From JADHUC01 sp964617665 (GTDB taxonomy: Bacteria; Planctomycetota; Planctomycetia; Pirellulales; Pirellulaceae): a DNA stretch of 25,595 nucleotides. The stretch is from positions 1 to 25,595 of the forward strand of contig CAZUAH010000164.1 in the NCBI GenBank assembly GCA_964617665.1. Direction: 5' to 3'. Within the stretch, counting starts at the first letter, position 1; the number at the start of each line of letters is the position of its first letter. This document shows, in pieces, positions 1 to 8,582 of this stretch. Under the pieces are notes generated by a model. That model searched no databases. It was not told the DNA's origin and was given only the letters and a program-made list of their open reading frames with translations. The position numbers and the translations under genes were made by a program.

Positions 1-1455
1 ATTCGCTTCGACGTAGCCAGCGCACGTCCGCGATGGGTCTCGCCCATGCGTCCATCTTGCCACGACGGAGTGACCATCGCCAACGGCCTTTTGTATTGGT
101 GGCCGTACACGTGCGACTGCCAACTTTCGCTGAACGGCGTGACCAGCCTTACGTCGGCTGGCGATTTTGACTTTGCGCCAGACAGCACGGGATCGAATCG
201 ACTTGAGAAGGGAGCCGGTGACGACGCCTGGGTCGAGGAACTGACGGAAACGCCTGCGGACTGGCCCACCTTTCGCGGAAATAACCAGCGCACAGTCACG
301 ACCAAGGCAGTCATCTCTGAGACGGGCGAGCTGCTCTGGCAAACGCAGCCGTCTTCCGGCGTACGGCCAACGGCCCCTGTCGTTGTGGGAGGTCTTGTGC
401 TGTTGGCGGGTTCCGATGGCGTTGTTCAGGCATCGGACGGCAAAACGGGGAACGAGAAATGGAAGGCGTACACGGGCGGCGAAATCCGCATCCCACCGAC
501 TATCGCAGACGGCCGGGCGCTCGTGGGCTCGGGCGATGGCTGGGTGTACGCCTTCGAGGCTGCCAGCGGGAGACTCCTGTGGCGATTCCGCGCCGCACCG
601 GCCGATCGCAAGATTCCCGTCTACGGCAAGCTGCTGTCCACTTGGCCCGCAGCCAGCGGCGTCCTAGTCGAAGACGGAACTGCCTATGTCGCAGCCGGTT
701 TGGTGAACTATGACGGAACCTACGTGTACGCGTTGGATCCCGCCACCGGCAAAGTCCGCTGGTGTAACGATACATCTGGGCATCTGGATGCGGAGGCTCG
801 TACGGGCGTGAGCGTGCAAGGGCACCTGCTACTTCACCAGGACAAGCTCTATCTTGCCGGCGGCAATGCCGTTTCGCCTGCCGTGTACGATACGCGAGAC
901 GGCACATGTCTGAATGACGCGGCGCCGCTTGCCGAGTGCGAATCGACCAGTCCACGCGGCTGGGAGCTCTTCCTCATTGGCGGTCGCGTCATCGCCTGTG
1001 GTCGACCGCTCTACCAGCATCCGGATCTCCCGGTGTATGATCACACGGTCACCAAAAAGGTCCTGCATACGTCCACGGGGGAGCGCGACATCGTCTGGCT
1101 GGACAACAACAAACTCGTCTGCTATCCATCGCTGGACAAAGACGCGTTGAGCCAATGCGTGACAGACGAAAAACGCCCACGCCACATTACACAGGCATGG
1201 GGAGAGTTTCGAGTACCCGAGAAACCGCTGTGGCAACATGCCTGTCCGGGCAGCTTGGCCATTGCAGTATCAGATGCGACCGTCGTGATTGCAGATACGT
1301 CGAAGGTATTAGCCTTGGAACTCAACAGCGGCAAACAGATCTGGAGTCACGCACTCCCAGCAGCACCCGTGCCGTGGGGCATGGCGGTGGACCGCGACGG
1401 TCGCGTGATCCTGACGCTGGTCGACGGTTGCGTGCTGTGCATTGGCGATAAGTGA
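1..1455 (+). CDS. PQQ-like beta-propeller protein, C-terminal part (5' end outside window)
   Basis: The frame is open from base 1 to TGA at 1453-1455, and residues encoded before the first ATG (46) already align with the paralogue at 21147-24476, so that ATG is internal and the gene starts outside the window. Shared landmarks in order are NGLLY followed by a C-x-C pair, WPTFRG at the start of a new propeller segment, GWVYA, SGRL-WR-RAAP and a run of G-x-x-x-W blade repeats. These are typical of the PQQ_2/BamB-type beta-propeller superfamily. Export is inferred from the full-length paralogue, which has a signal peptide. The function is unknown; the fold suggests binding of a partner or ligand outside the cytoplasm. 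The next gene begins 29 nt downstream on the same strand, so co-transcription is likely. Confidence is high for family and low for role. Confidence 0.85.
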   Translation: MRFDVASARPRWVSPMRPSCHDGVTIANGLLYWWPYTCDCQLSLNGVTSLTSAGDFDFAPDSTGSNRLEKGAGDDAWVEELTETPADWPTFRGNNQRTVTTKAVISETGELLWQTQPSSGVRPTAPVVVGGLVLLAGSDGVVQASDGKTGNEKWKAYTGGEIRIPPTIADGRALVGSGDGWVYAFEAASGRLLWRFRAAPADRKIPVYGKLLSTWPAASGVLVEDGTAYVAAGLVNYDGTYVYALDPATGKVRWCNDTSGHLDAEARTGVSVQGHLLLHQDKLYLAGGNAVSPAVYDTRDGTCLNDAAPLAECESTSPRGWELFLIGGRVIACGRPLYQHPDLPVYDHTVTKKVLHTSTGERDIVWLDNNKLVCYPSLDKDALSQCVTDEKRPRHITQAWGEFRVPEKPLWQHACPGSLAIAVSDATVVIADTSKVLALELNSGKQIWSHALPAAPVPWGMAVDRDGRVILTLVDGCVLCIGDK

Positions 1456-1484
1456 GACAACTCAACTCGTGGAAGAATCAGAAC

Positions 1485-4400
1485 ATGAGAGACGCTTTCA
1501 TTTCGACCGTTGTGGCGGTACTGGCCGGGGCAATTGCGGCATCCACCTTAGATGCAGCCGACCGTAAAGGTTCTGACGCGGCCGTTCGCACGGCTCCTTC
1601 ATCGACGGGCAGTTACGCTGTCGTTGTGTCTGGCGCTACACGAGCCGATACTGAATGGAAACAGGTGGTAGACGCCTTGGTTGCCAAACACAAGGCCACG
1701 ACTATCGTTTATCAGAATGGCGTCGAGGAGTCACTGCCGTCTTTGTCCAAGCAGCACCCACGATACACGTGCTTTGTCTCCCGCCCAAGCGAAGCAACAC
1801 GTCAGTTCGTCGCCAATGTTCATCGCCTGACTCGCAAACTGGATGACGATCCGTACACGGATACGTTGTGGGGGATCTTGACCGGGTTCGACGCGAAGTG
1901 CGCCTTGCGCGTTGCCAAACACGATCAGCCGTTGACGGTCCGCAAAGTGGCGTCCGGCACGGAAATCGCCATGGACATGGTCGAAGAGGGCGTATGGTAT
2001 TGCGAGTTGAAGAAGAACCGCATGGTGCGCAAACGCTCAGGCGGCAAACCCGTCGAGGAGAAAGGGCCGAACGACACAACCAAGGCGCTAGTGGACACGT
2101 TAAATGAGTACCACGCCGACCTGTTCGTGACTTCTGGTCACGCCACCGAACGTGATTGGCAGATCGGCTTCGCCTATCGCAACGGCTCTTTCAGGTCCAA
2201 GGCGGGTAAGTTGGTCGGGCACGACACGCATGGAAAGACGCACCCTATCAACTCGACGAATCCCAAGGTCTATCTGCCGATAGGCAATTGTCTAATGGGC
2301 CACGTCGACGGCCCTGACGCCATGGCACTGGCCTGGATGAACAGCGCCGGCGTCTATCAGATGATCGGTTACACAGTGCCCACGTGGTTTGGCTACGCCG
2401 GTTGGGGCTGTTTGGATTACTTCGTCGAACAGCCGGGGCGTTACACGTTCATCGAAGCGTTTCTTGCCAATCACCATGCATTGATTCACCGCCTGGAAAA
2501 CGGCGTCGGCAGCCAGCGCGGCCTCCAGTTCGATCGAGATGTGCTGGCGTTCTACGGCGATCCCGCATGGGCGGTACGAATGGCAGATGGTCCTCGCGCT
2601 TTTGAACAGGAACTGAACGTCGACGACGGTATTTACACGTTCAAGATTTGCGGCAATCGCGGCGAAGACTCGTTCAAGCCAATCAATGCCAACGGTTCGC
2701 AACGAGGTTGGCGACCGATTGTCGAGTTCCTTCCGTTTCGGTTGAAGGACATCGAGATCGTCGACGATGGAGGTCTCGATCCTGTCATCACGGACGACTT
2801 CATTCTGATCCCCAACCCGCGCGAGTACGATCCTGGCCGCAGGTACGAAATTCGATTCAAAGCGACCAGATGTAACGACCAATCGGCATCGAACGAAAAG
2901 AAGTTCGCCGCCAAATTCATCAAGGACGCGGCAAAGGGGTACGTCGCACGGCCTTGCGGCTTCGACATGAACCGCAACGGAATCCCGGGCGAACCGGCGG
3001 ATCGGACGGTTGGTGATGGAAAGACTCGCGATCCCGACGGCGACGGTGTCGAAGAGGACATCCTGTATGTGGATTCAGAAGACGGCGACGATCAGGCGGG
3101 CGATGGTTCGCCGGGCAAGCCCTACCGGACGATCCAGAAGGCACTGGATTCCGCCGACGGACCGAAAGACGGCGCTGAGGACATCATCTGCATCGCGGGG
3201 AAATTCCACGAGTCGCTGGTAATGCATCACGGAGGGGGCGATGGCCACTACGAACGCGACGAGTTTCAGTTTCCCCGAAACCCGACCATGATCATCGGTT
3301 GGGATAAGGATGGCGACGGGCAGTATCCGCCGTACGACCAAGACGACACGGCCGTGCTGGACGGCCAACAAACGCTGGCGTGGGCCATCGCTAATCAGAA
3401 CAAACTGAGCTTCATTGAAATCGCTCACCTGACCGTGAAGGACTACGGCTACAAGGACGACAATTGCGGCGCATTGAAACTGTTTCGCTGGGGCACTGGG
3501 GCTCAGAGCCATATTTACGTTCACGATGTTGAGTTCCGGTCGATCAACAAAGGCCAGAAGGACTCGTCGGCCAAGATCGTTTTCAACTTCTGGGGCGGCC
3601 CCATGACCTATGTGGCTGTGATGAACAACCTGGTGGACGAGTATTCGTCGTATTTCTGCCGAGGTGCACCACCTGACGAGGCCGGGCATTTTCGATTTCA
3701 GAACAACACTCTGAAGATGCACGGAAAGGCGCGAGGGTCCTTTGTCACCGGATGGAAACTCTGGGGACATCACCGCGACGTGGAGATTCTGGACAACGTC
3801 GTGGACTGCAATGCCCATGCCTGGAAGCCGGTGGGCCATGTGAGTGGTATCGGCGTGTGCCAAGGTACTCAGGATTGGACGATCCGAGGCAATGTACTGA
3901 TCGACTTGGGAGTCACCCTGCAGCCTTTCGCCAAAGGCTATCCGTTCGAGCGCACGCTGAACAACATCGTGATTGACCGAAACGTGTTTCGAAGCACCTA
4001 TGACGGATGGACTTGGCCCCGATTCGGGATCAAGATCCAGGGCTATCCGGACGCTCCAGTGCACCAAACGGTGGAAAACGCAACCATCACGAACAACTTC
4101 TTTTCAACAAGCGTCGGCTGGGGCGCTGCGATACTGTGCGGAGCGTGCAACGGTACCGGCCCGCAGCCTGGGACCATCACCATCGCGGGCAATACCATGT
4201 GCGGCCCTTTCGACAGGTCGCGAGCGGGTATCGCAATCGCAAAACCGCGTCAGGAAGCGTTCCTCCAACGGAGCTTTGTCATCAAGAACAACATCATTGC
4301 AAATGCCGGCCCCGGTTTGAATGTTGCCGTCAACTACGCACCCAACGACTTCGTTGCCGACGGAAACCTGTACGATACCAACGCGAGTTTTCGATGGAAC

Positions 4401-4646
4401 GAGCCAAAGCACTGGCTGCACATACCATTCATGGACTGGAAATCAACGACGGGGCAAGATGCCAATTCCCGAGCTGGCGAATCTGCATTCGTTGACACGT
4501 CTTCCGGAGATCTCCACCTGCTCGACAGTGGCACCATCGCTAGAAGCATGGGCGTCGACATCACACCAATCATACAAGTGGACTTCGACGCGCAGCCGCG
4601 CGACGCCATGCATCCTGTGACGGGCGCCGACGTGCCTAACAGATAG
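1485..4646 (+). CDS. Secreted caspase/gingipain-like domain fused to a right-handed beta-helix
   Basis: The product is 1053 aa. ATG 1485 is preferred over an upstream in-frame GTG at 1452 because GGAAG lies 9 nt before it and a signal peptide starts there (MRDAF..., hydrophobic to about residue 26). Residues 40-380 resemble clan CD cysteine peptidases: His219 sits in TSGHA after a hydrophobic strand, and Cys269 sits in GNCLMG after another, the usual order and spacing of the His/Cys dyad. Residues 380-500 are a beta-rich linker with a D-x-N-x-N-G loop. From about residue 526 a YVDSEDG...PYRTIQKAL motif opens a parallel beta-helix (pectate-lyase-like, DUF1565-type) that runs to about 1000 with many N-N-x-I/V-x-x-N turns. 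A beta-helix often binds or cleaves polysaccharide. Catalysis is inferred from motifs only. The protein follows a PQQ-propeller gene and may share its operon. Confidence 0.75.
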   Translation: MRDAFISTVVAVLAGAIAASTLDAADRKGSDAAVRTAPSSTGSYAVVVSGATRADTEWKQVVDALVAKHKATTIVYQNGVEESLPSLSKQHPRYTCFVSRPSEATRQFVANVHRLTRKLDDDPYTDTLWGILTGFDAKCALRVAKHDQPLTVRKVASGTEIAMDMVEEGVWYCELKKNRMVRKRSGGKPVEEKGPNDTTKALVDTLNEYHADLFVTSGHATERDWQIGFAYRNGSFRSKAGKLVGHDTHGKTHPINSTNPKVYLPIGNCLMGHVDGPDAMALAWMNSAGVYQMIGYTVPTWFGYAGWGCLDYFVEQPGRYTFIEAFLANHHALIHRLENGVGSQRGLQFDRDVLAFYGDPAWAVRMADGPRAFEQELNVDDGIYTFKICGNRGEDSFKPINANGSQRGWRPIVEFLPFRLKDIEIVDDGGLDPVITDDFILIPNPREYDPGRRYEIRFKATRCNDQSASNEKKFAAKFIKDAAKGYVARPCGFDMNRNGIPGEPADRTVGDGKTRDPDGDGVEEDILYVDSEDGDDQAGDGSPGKPYRTIQKALDSADGPKDGAEDIICIAGKFHESLVMHHGGGDGHYERDEFQFPRNPTMIIGWDKDGDGQYPPYDQDDTAVLDGQQTLAWAIANQNKLSFIEIAHLTVKDYGYKDDNCGALKLFRWGTGAQSHIYVHDVEFRSINKGQKDSSAKIVFNFWGGPMTYVAVMNNLVDEYSSYFCRGAPPDEAGHFRFQNNTLKMHGKARGSFVTGWKLWGHHRDVEILDNVVDCNAHAWKPVGHVSGIGVCQGTQDWTIRGNVLIDLGVTLQPFAKGYPFERTLNNIVIDRNVFRSTYDGWTWPRFGIKIQGYPDAPVHQTVENATITNNFFSTSVGWGAAILCGACNGTGPQPGTITIAGNTMCGPFDRSRAGIAIAKPRQEAFLQRSFVIKNNIIANAGPGLNVAVNYAPNDFVADGNLYDTNASFRWNEPKHWLHIPFMDWKSTTGQDANSRAGESAFVDTSSGDLHLLDSGTIARSMGVDITPIIQVDFDAQPRDAMHPVTGADVPNR

Positions 4647-4668
4647 GCGCCGCCGACCCCCGCACGAA

Positions 4669-4684
4669 GCCGCCTGAAGGCGGT
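4669..4684. terminator. Short GC palindrome between convergent genes
   Basis: CCGCCT (4670-4675) and AGGCGG (4678-4683) form a perfect 6-bp stem with a GA loop, extended by one G-T pair. It lies between the stops of two convergent genes (4646 and 4742), where a bidirectional terminator would be expected. There is no T-run on either side, so it could instead be a copy of a dispersed palindromic repeat. Confidence 0.4.
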
Positions 4685-4741
4685 ACTACGAACGCCGTTC
4701 TAGAGATTTAACGCGCGGACTAGATAGACATCGCGCTCGCT

Positions 4742-6184
4742 TTACCGATCCTCACGCTTCTGCTCGATGAGTTTTTCGAGGAGCTCCCGCATTTGTGCCA
4801 TCTCGCGGCGCATCTCGGTCATTTGTCCGTTCAATTCGCGAACGGTGCCTCTAAGACGCTCCACCTCCGCCGGAACCCGCATAACGGAGGTGGCAGCCGG
4901 TCGTCGGACCGTTCGGCCCTCCATGTGCTGGCGGACTTCCGCCATCTGTTTCTGAATGCGCACGATTTCCTCTTCCGAGCCTCCCGCTTCTCGTGCTCGG
5001 ACCAACGCTTTCTCCAGTTCGTGCAGACGTCCGCGGAGATCATCGCGTACGCCCTCCGGTCCGCGACGTGTTCGCTGCATTTCCTGGAGTTTCGCGTTGA
5101 CTTCACGCAATTTGGCTTGCAGTTCTCGAGCCTCATCGTCCTGATCGTCACGCAATCCCTCAAGCGCGCGCTTGATGTCCTGTGCCTGCTCCTCTAGTTC
5201 CTGGTGCCTCCTCACGAGTTCGGGTGAACGTCCATCTGTTCGAGGTCGTTCTCGTTCAGCAACTTCACGTCGTTCCTTGCCCGGCCGTTCTCGCTCGCGT
5301 TTGCCTTCCGCAGCGAATACTCTCGCAAGCTCCTCCGCGACTTCTGCCTTGTCCTTGTTATCGAATTCACGCCAGAGTTTCGAGGCCAACATTAGGATTT
5401 CGGCCAACTGGCCTCGGCTCGGCATACGTTCACGAATCATATGAGCTTCGTCGTCACGGCGGCCTTCGAGCATAACCTCATAGCCGCGGATCGCACGTTC
5501 CAATAACTCCACCGCGTCGCCTCGTTCACCTTCCCGTAGTGCCGGCAAGGCCGTTCTCATTACTTCGAGTTGCCGTTTCGCTACTTCGCGCTCGTTTGGC
5601 CGCTCGGCCCGTTCCCGCGCCTCGTGCTGTTCCCGTTCGCGGTGGCCTTCCCGTTCTCCGGGGCGGCGGGCGAACTCTTCAGCAGCGCGACCTACAGCGG
5701 CGGCCTTGTCTTCATTGTTGAACTCGCGCCAGACCTTTGAGGATAGCGCCAGGATCTCGGCTAATTGGCCTCGGCTCGGCGCACGTTCGCGGATCACGTG
5801 CGCCTCCTCGTCCCGTCGCCCTTCCAGTGTTACCTCCCTCGCTCGAATCGCTCGCTTAAGCACATCGGCGGCGTCCTTCTTCTCCGCCTCCATTAGCCCG
5901 TGCAGAGCGATCTTGAAAACCTCAAGCTGATGCTGCAGGATGTCTCGCTCGGTCGGCCTTTCGCCGCGCTCTCGCTTCTCCGCTTCGGAACGTTCACGCT
6001 CTTCTCGTTCGCGCGGCTTCCGCGTCCCAAACGGATCTTCATCCGCGGCTTCTTCCGTCACGACGATCGGCTTGGCCTCTTCCTCCCCCTCCTGCGACTC
6101 CGCATTGCGGATCAACAAGCCCAGCGATACCGCCAGCATCACAATCACCAGCAAGCCTAGCCACGATCTTGTCACCATCGTCAT
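4742..6184 (-). CDS. Membrane-anchored coiled-coil protein with internal duplication
   Basis: The product is 480 aa. ATG 6184 is chosen because AGGAGAG lies 5 nt upstream; a GTG at 6214 is in frame but would put that Shine-Dalgarno inside the gene. An N-terminal hydrophobic segment (about residues 7-26) can act as a signal anchor. The rest is extremely charged (Glu and Arg runs) and predicted to be helical. Residues 76-172 and 195-291 are a clear duplication, each carrying QLEV, A-AL, LE-AIR, EGRRD-EAH, SRGQLAEIL and WREF. A third part (about 320-480) is classical coiled coil with leucine heptads. The function is not recognised; a periplasmic scaffold or tether is possible. The gene is convergent with the beta-helix gene. 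The Arg/Glu bias could produce false database matches to myosin-like proteins. Confidence 0.8.
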   Translation of the reverse strand: MTMVTRSWLGLLVIVMLAVSLGLLIRNAESQEGEEEAKPIVVTEEAADEDPFGTRKPREREERERSEAEKRERGERPTERDILQHQLEVFKIALHGLMEAEKKDAADVLKRAIRAREVTLEGRRDEEAHVIRERAPSRGQLAEILALSSKVWREFNNEDKAAAVGRAAEEFARRPGEREGHREREQHEARERAERPNEREVAKRQLEVMRTALPALREGERGDAVELLERAIRGYEVMLEGRRDDEAHMIRERMPSRGQLAEILMLASKLWREFDNKDKAEVAEELARVFAAEGKRERERPGKERREVAERERPRTDGRSPELVRRHQELEEQAQDIKRALEGLRDDQDDEARELQAKLREVNAKLQEMQRTRRGPEGVRDDLRGRLHELEKALVRAREAGGSEEEIVRIQKQMAEVRQHMEGRTVRRPAATSVMRVPAEVERLRGTVRELNGQMTEMRREMAQMRELLEKLIEQKREDR

Positions 6185-6392
6185 GCTGTCTCTCCTTTTC
6201 TCAAAAAGACTCACACGTGCTACATGCTCGAAGCGGAGGTATGCGCCGTCCTCTTCAAACGCTCATGCAGATCGCATCTCCCGCCAAGAAAAACTCTTAT
6301 CCAAATTGCCTTTATCGGCTCCGCTCGCGTGGTTTGCAAGTCAGGCGAACGGAAAAGGCAACTGTGTCGGGAGATGGGCGGTGAGTGGAGCC

Positions 6393-6407
6393 GGCCGAAT
6401 GTCGGCC
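6393..6407 (-). terminator. Hairpin after the ABC exporter genes
   Basis: GGCCGA (6393-6398) and TCGGCC (6402-6407) form a perfect 6-bp stem with a 3-nt loop, 30 nt beyond the permease stop at 6437. No T-run follows on the minus strand, so termination is only a suggestion from position and shape. Confidence 0.35.
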
Positions 6408-6436
6408 AGATCGGTAGCTGGCGGCTCAGGCCACGG

Positions 6437-7510
6437 TCAGTTCCAACGAAAACAGCGAAGGGCCAAAGCGAACGGCACGGCCCCCCAGGCTACGATCAAC
6501 GCAAGTTCGGGGCCGAGCGACAGAAAGCCCGCTCCTTCAAGCATCACGCTGCGCATTGCGCTGATCAGCGGTGTCAGCGGCAGGATCTTGAGGACGGGTT
6601 GAACCACTTCTGGAAAACGTTCAATCGAAAAGAAAATCCCAGAGCCAATCCACATGGGCAGCATAACGGCGTTCATGATCCCGGAGACGGTCTCGATCGT
6701 TTGAGCGCGACTGGCAACCAGAAGCCCAATGCCTGCGAATTGAAGAGCTCCCAAGAGAATGAGGACGCCGATCGTCAGGTAGCTCCCGTGATTCACGACC
6801 CCGAAAAACACGCGAGCGAACACCAATACCAGCAGTACCTCGGGCACCGTGAACAGCAACCGGCTGACCATCACGGCAGCCAGAAAGTGGCTTCGCTTCA
6901 TCGGGGTGGCCATATAACGCTTCAACAGCTTTCGTATTCGCATGTCAACGATGGCGAATCCTACACCCCAGAGCCCACCACCCAGCAACCCCATGCCAAG
7001 CAAACCAGGCACCAGGAAATCGATGTACCGGCCGCCCGGCTCGTCGACTTCGTGGTCGATCGCGGCGACGACATCCTCCCGCCCTGCAGCACGCTGCAAG
7101 ATATCGTCCGCTGCGTTGCGAGCCAAAACGCTTCCTGCCTTGGTCGGATCGAAGTAGTACTCGTATCCATCCGTAGCCGCCCCATCGGCCACGATAACCA
7201 GATCGGTTCGGCCCGTGCGCAGCCGCGTTCGACATTCCGCCTCTTCCAAGACAGTTGCCTGGAATCTTTCGTCACTGTCTAGCGTCGAGCAGATGGAATC
7301 AGCTCGAACTCCGGTCTGAACCACGACCGTAAATCGCTCTACCGGACGGTTGCGAAACGCTACGCCCAGTGCCACGACCATGATCAGCGGAAAGACGTAG
7401 ACCCAGAAGATGGCCGCCGGTTCGCGGCAGAATTCGCGCACTCGAGCCCCGACCAAGTTCAGGAACGCGTTATAGCGACGTTCGTCGGCAGAATCTGAAT
7501 GGTCAGTCAT
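6437..7510 (-). CDS. ABC-2 type exporter permease
   Basis: The product is 357 aa. One transmembrane helix (about 33-52) is followed by a large soluble loop (53-162), then five helices at about 163-187, 210-236, 243-266, 275-295 and 333-353. This is the ABC2_membrane_3/DrrB-like layout, in which a permease dimer exports a substrate across the inner membrane using the partner ATPase. Its ATG (7508-7510) overlaps by one base the TAA of the ATPase gene (7510-7512), a TAATG arrangement that indicates translational coupling and a shared transporter. The substrate cannot be read from the sequence. The family covers exporters of drugs, lipids, polysaccharides and, in the Gld systems, gliding-associated factors. 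Confidence 0.9.
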   Translation of the reverse strand: MTDHSDSADERRYNAFLNLVGARVREFCREPAAIFWVYVFPLIMVVALGVAFRNRPVERFTVVVQTGVRADSICSTLDSDERFQATVLEEAECRTRLRTGRTDLVIVADGAATDGYEYYFDPTKAGSVLARNAADDILQRAAGREDVVAAIDHEVDEPGGRYIDFLVPGLLGMGLLGGGLWGVGFAIVDMRIRKLLKRYMATPMKRSHFLAAVMVSRLLFTVPEVLLVLVFARVFFGVVNHGSYLTIGVLILLGALQFAGIGLLVASRAQTIETVSGIMNAVMLPMWIGSGIFFSIERFPEVVQPVLKILPLTPLISAMRSVMLEGAGFLSLGPELALIVAWGAVPFALALRCFRWN

Positions 7511-8463
7511 TACGTCGCTTCGTCATCCTCCTCGAACTGTCGGCCCGTCAGCATGACGAAAACATCATCCAGACTGGCGTGTCGCGTGGTAAGACTGGCC
7601 AAATTCAGGCTGCGTTCTTGGATCCGTTCTAACAGGGCCGGCACAACAAGATGAGGCTGTGAAACAGAAAGGTGAATACTCTCGCCTTCGCGGCGGCAAC
7701 CCGTGACCGTAGGAAGATCGCTCCACGCGTCTATGGAATCGCTGGAGATACCAGAACCCTCCACGGTGAATTCCACCACATGATCTCCGCCCAGTTGGGC
7801 AATCAGGTCCTTGGGCGCGCCTCTGGCGATCACGCGTCCCAAGTCTACGATGGCAACACGATCGCAAAGACGTTCCGCCTCCTCCATATAGTGTGTGGTT
7901 AACAGGGTAGTGCGTCCCTGGCGACGGCACTGACCAATGATCTCCCACAATTGCCGTCGTGACTGCGGATCGAGCCCAGTGGTCGGCTCGTCCAAAAACA
8001 GCAACGACGGATCACCGACAAGCGCCGCAGCAACCGCCAGACGCTGCTTCTGGCCACCGGACAACTTCTTCACCCAGGAGTCAGACTTCTCTTCCAACGA
8101 AACGCGGGCCATTGCCGTGTCCGGCGATATACCACGTCGGTAGAAACTGCGGAACAATGCCAGCGTCTCCCGCGCAGTCAGCTTGTCGGAGAACTGAGTT
8201 TCCTGGAGCGAAATACCTATTTGCTCGCGGATTGTGTCACCATCTTTCCCCCATCGCATGCCCAGTACTTCCACGTCGCCGCTGGTCGGTGGCAGCAGGC
8301 CTTCCAAGATTTCGATGGTGGTCGTTTTGCCCGCGCCGTTGGGCCCAAGCACCCCAAAGCACTCGCCTTGCTGGATATCCAAATCGATACCACGCACCGC
8401 CTCTACCGGCGGTTTGCCGTCGTAGGTCTTGACCAAGTTGGAACAACGAATCGCAAGCGACAT
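7510..8463 (-). CDS. ABC transporter ATP-binding protein
   Basis: The product is 317 aa with a complete nucleotide-binding domain: Walker A GPNGAGKT (40-47), Q-loop Gln87, signature LSGGQ (134-138), Walker B LLFLDEP (154-160) and H-loop His191. The C-terminal 100 residues end in LTGRQFEEDDEAT and match the extra domain of CcmA/DrrA-type exporters. It powers the permease encoded immediately downstream. ATG 8463 is preferred, giving the usual short lead into the first beta strand; an in-frame GTG at 8493 would add ten atypical residues. No clear Shine-Dalgarno precedes 8463, which fits the promoter proposed at 8470-8498 if the mRNA is leaderless or nearly so. Confidence 0.93.
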   Translation of the reverse strand: MSLAIRCSNLVKTYDGKPPVEAVRGIDLDIQQGECFGVLGPNGAGKTTTIEILEGLLPPTSGDVEVLGMRWGKDGDTIREQIGISLQETQFSDKLTARETLALFRSFYRRGISPDTAMARVSLEEKSDSWVKKLSGGQKQRLAVAAALVGDPSLLFLDEPTTGLDPQSRRQLWEIIGQCRRQGRTTLLTTHYMEEAERLCDRVAIVDLGRVIARGAPKDLIAQLGGDHVVEFTVEGSGISSDSIDAWSDLPTVTGCRREGESIHLSVSQPHLVVPALLERIQERSLNLASLTTRHASLDDVFVMLTGRQFEEDDEAT

Positions 8464-8469
8464 GCCTAA

Positions 8470-8498
8470 AACACAACCGGAACAACCCTTCACGTCAA
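8470..8498 (-). promoter_or_regulatory. Possible promoter of the ABC exporter pair
   Basis: On the minus strand TTGACG (8493-8498) is a good -35 element. A 17-nt spacer leads to TGTGTT (8470-8475), a weak -10. Transcription would begin close to 8463, the proposed start codon, consistent with the lack of a ribosome binding site there. Confidence 0.3.
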
Positions 8499-8531
8499 GG
8501 CGGGGTCACGAAAATCACGCTTTTCCTTCTC

Positions 8532-8560
8532 TTGAGAAGAACGATCCCGGTCTATAGGAT
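8532..8560 (+). promoter_or_regulatory. Possible sigma70 promoter of the zinc-ribbon gene
   Basis: TTGAGA (8532-8537), a 17-nt spacer and TAGGAT (8555-8560) form a plausible promoter. Transcription would start near 8567, just before the ribosome site AAGGTGA (8571-8577). This supports GTG 8583 as the start codon, because upstream in-frame starts at 8532 and 8559 would lie within the promoter. Confidence 0.4.
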
Positions 8561-8582
8561 GGGCGTCAAAAAGGTGAAAGCC

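Noticed and set aside
46..1455. ATG 46 as the start of the first gene
   Set aside because: The frame is open to base 1 and the residues before ATG 46 align with the paralogue, so it is an internal Met.
3075..4067. Long open frame (330 codons) antisense to the beta-helix
   Set aside because: It lies opposite a strongly supported domain, has no ribosome site or domain, and its composition mirrors the real gene.
6224..7282. Plus-strand open frame of 352 codons
   Set aside because: It is antisense to the ABC permease; the Gln/His-rich product has no transmembrane or domain features.
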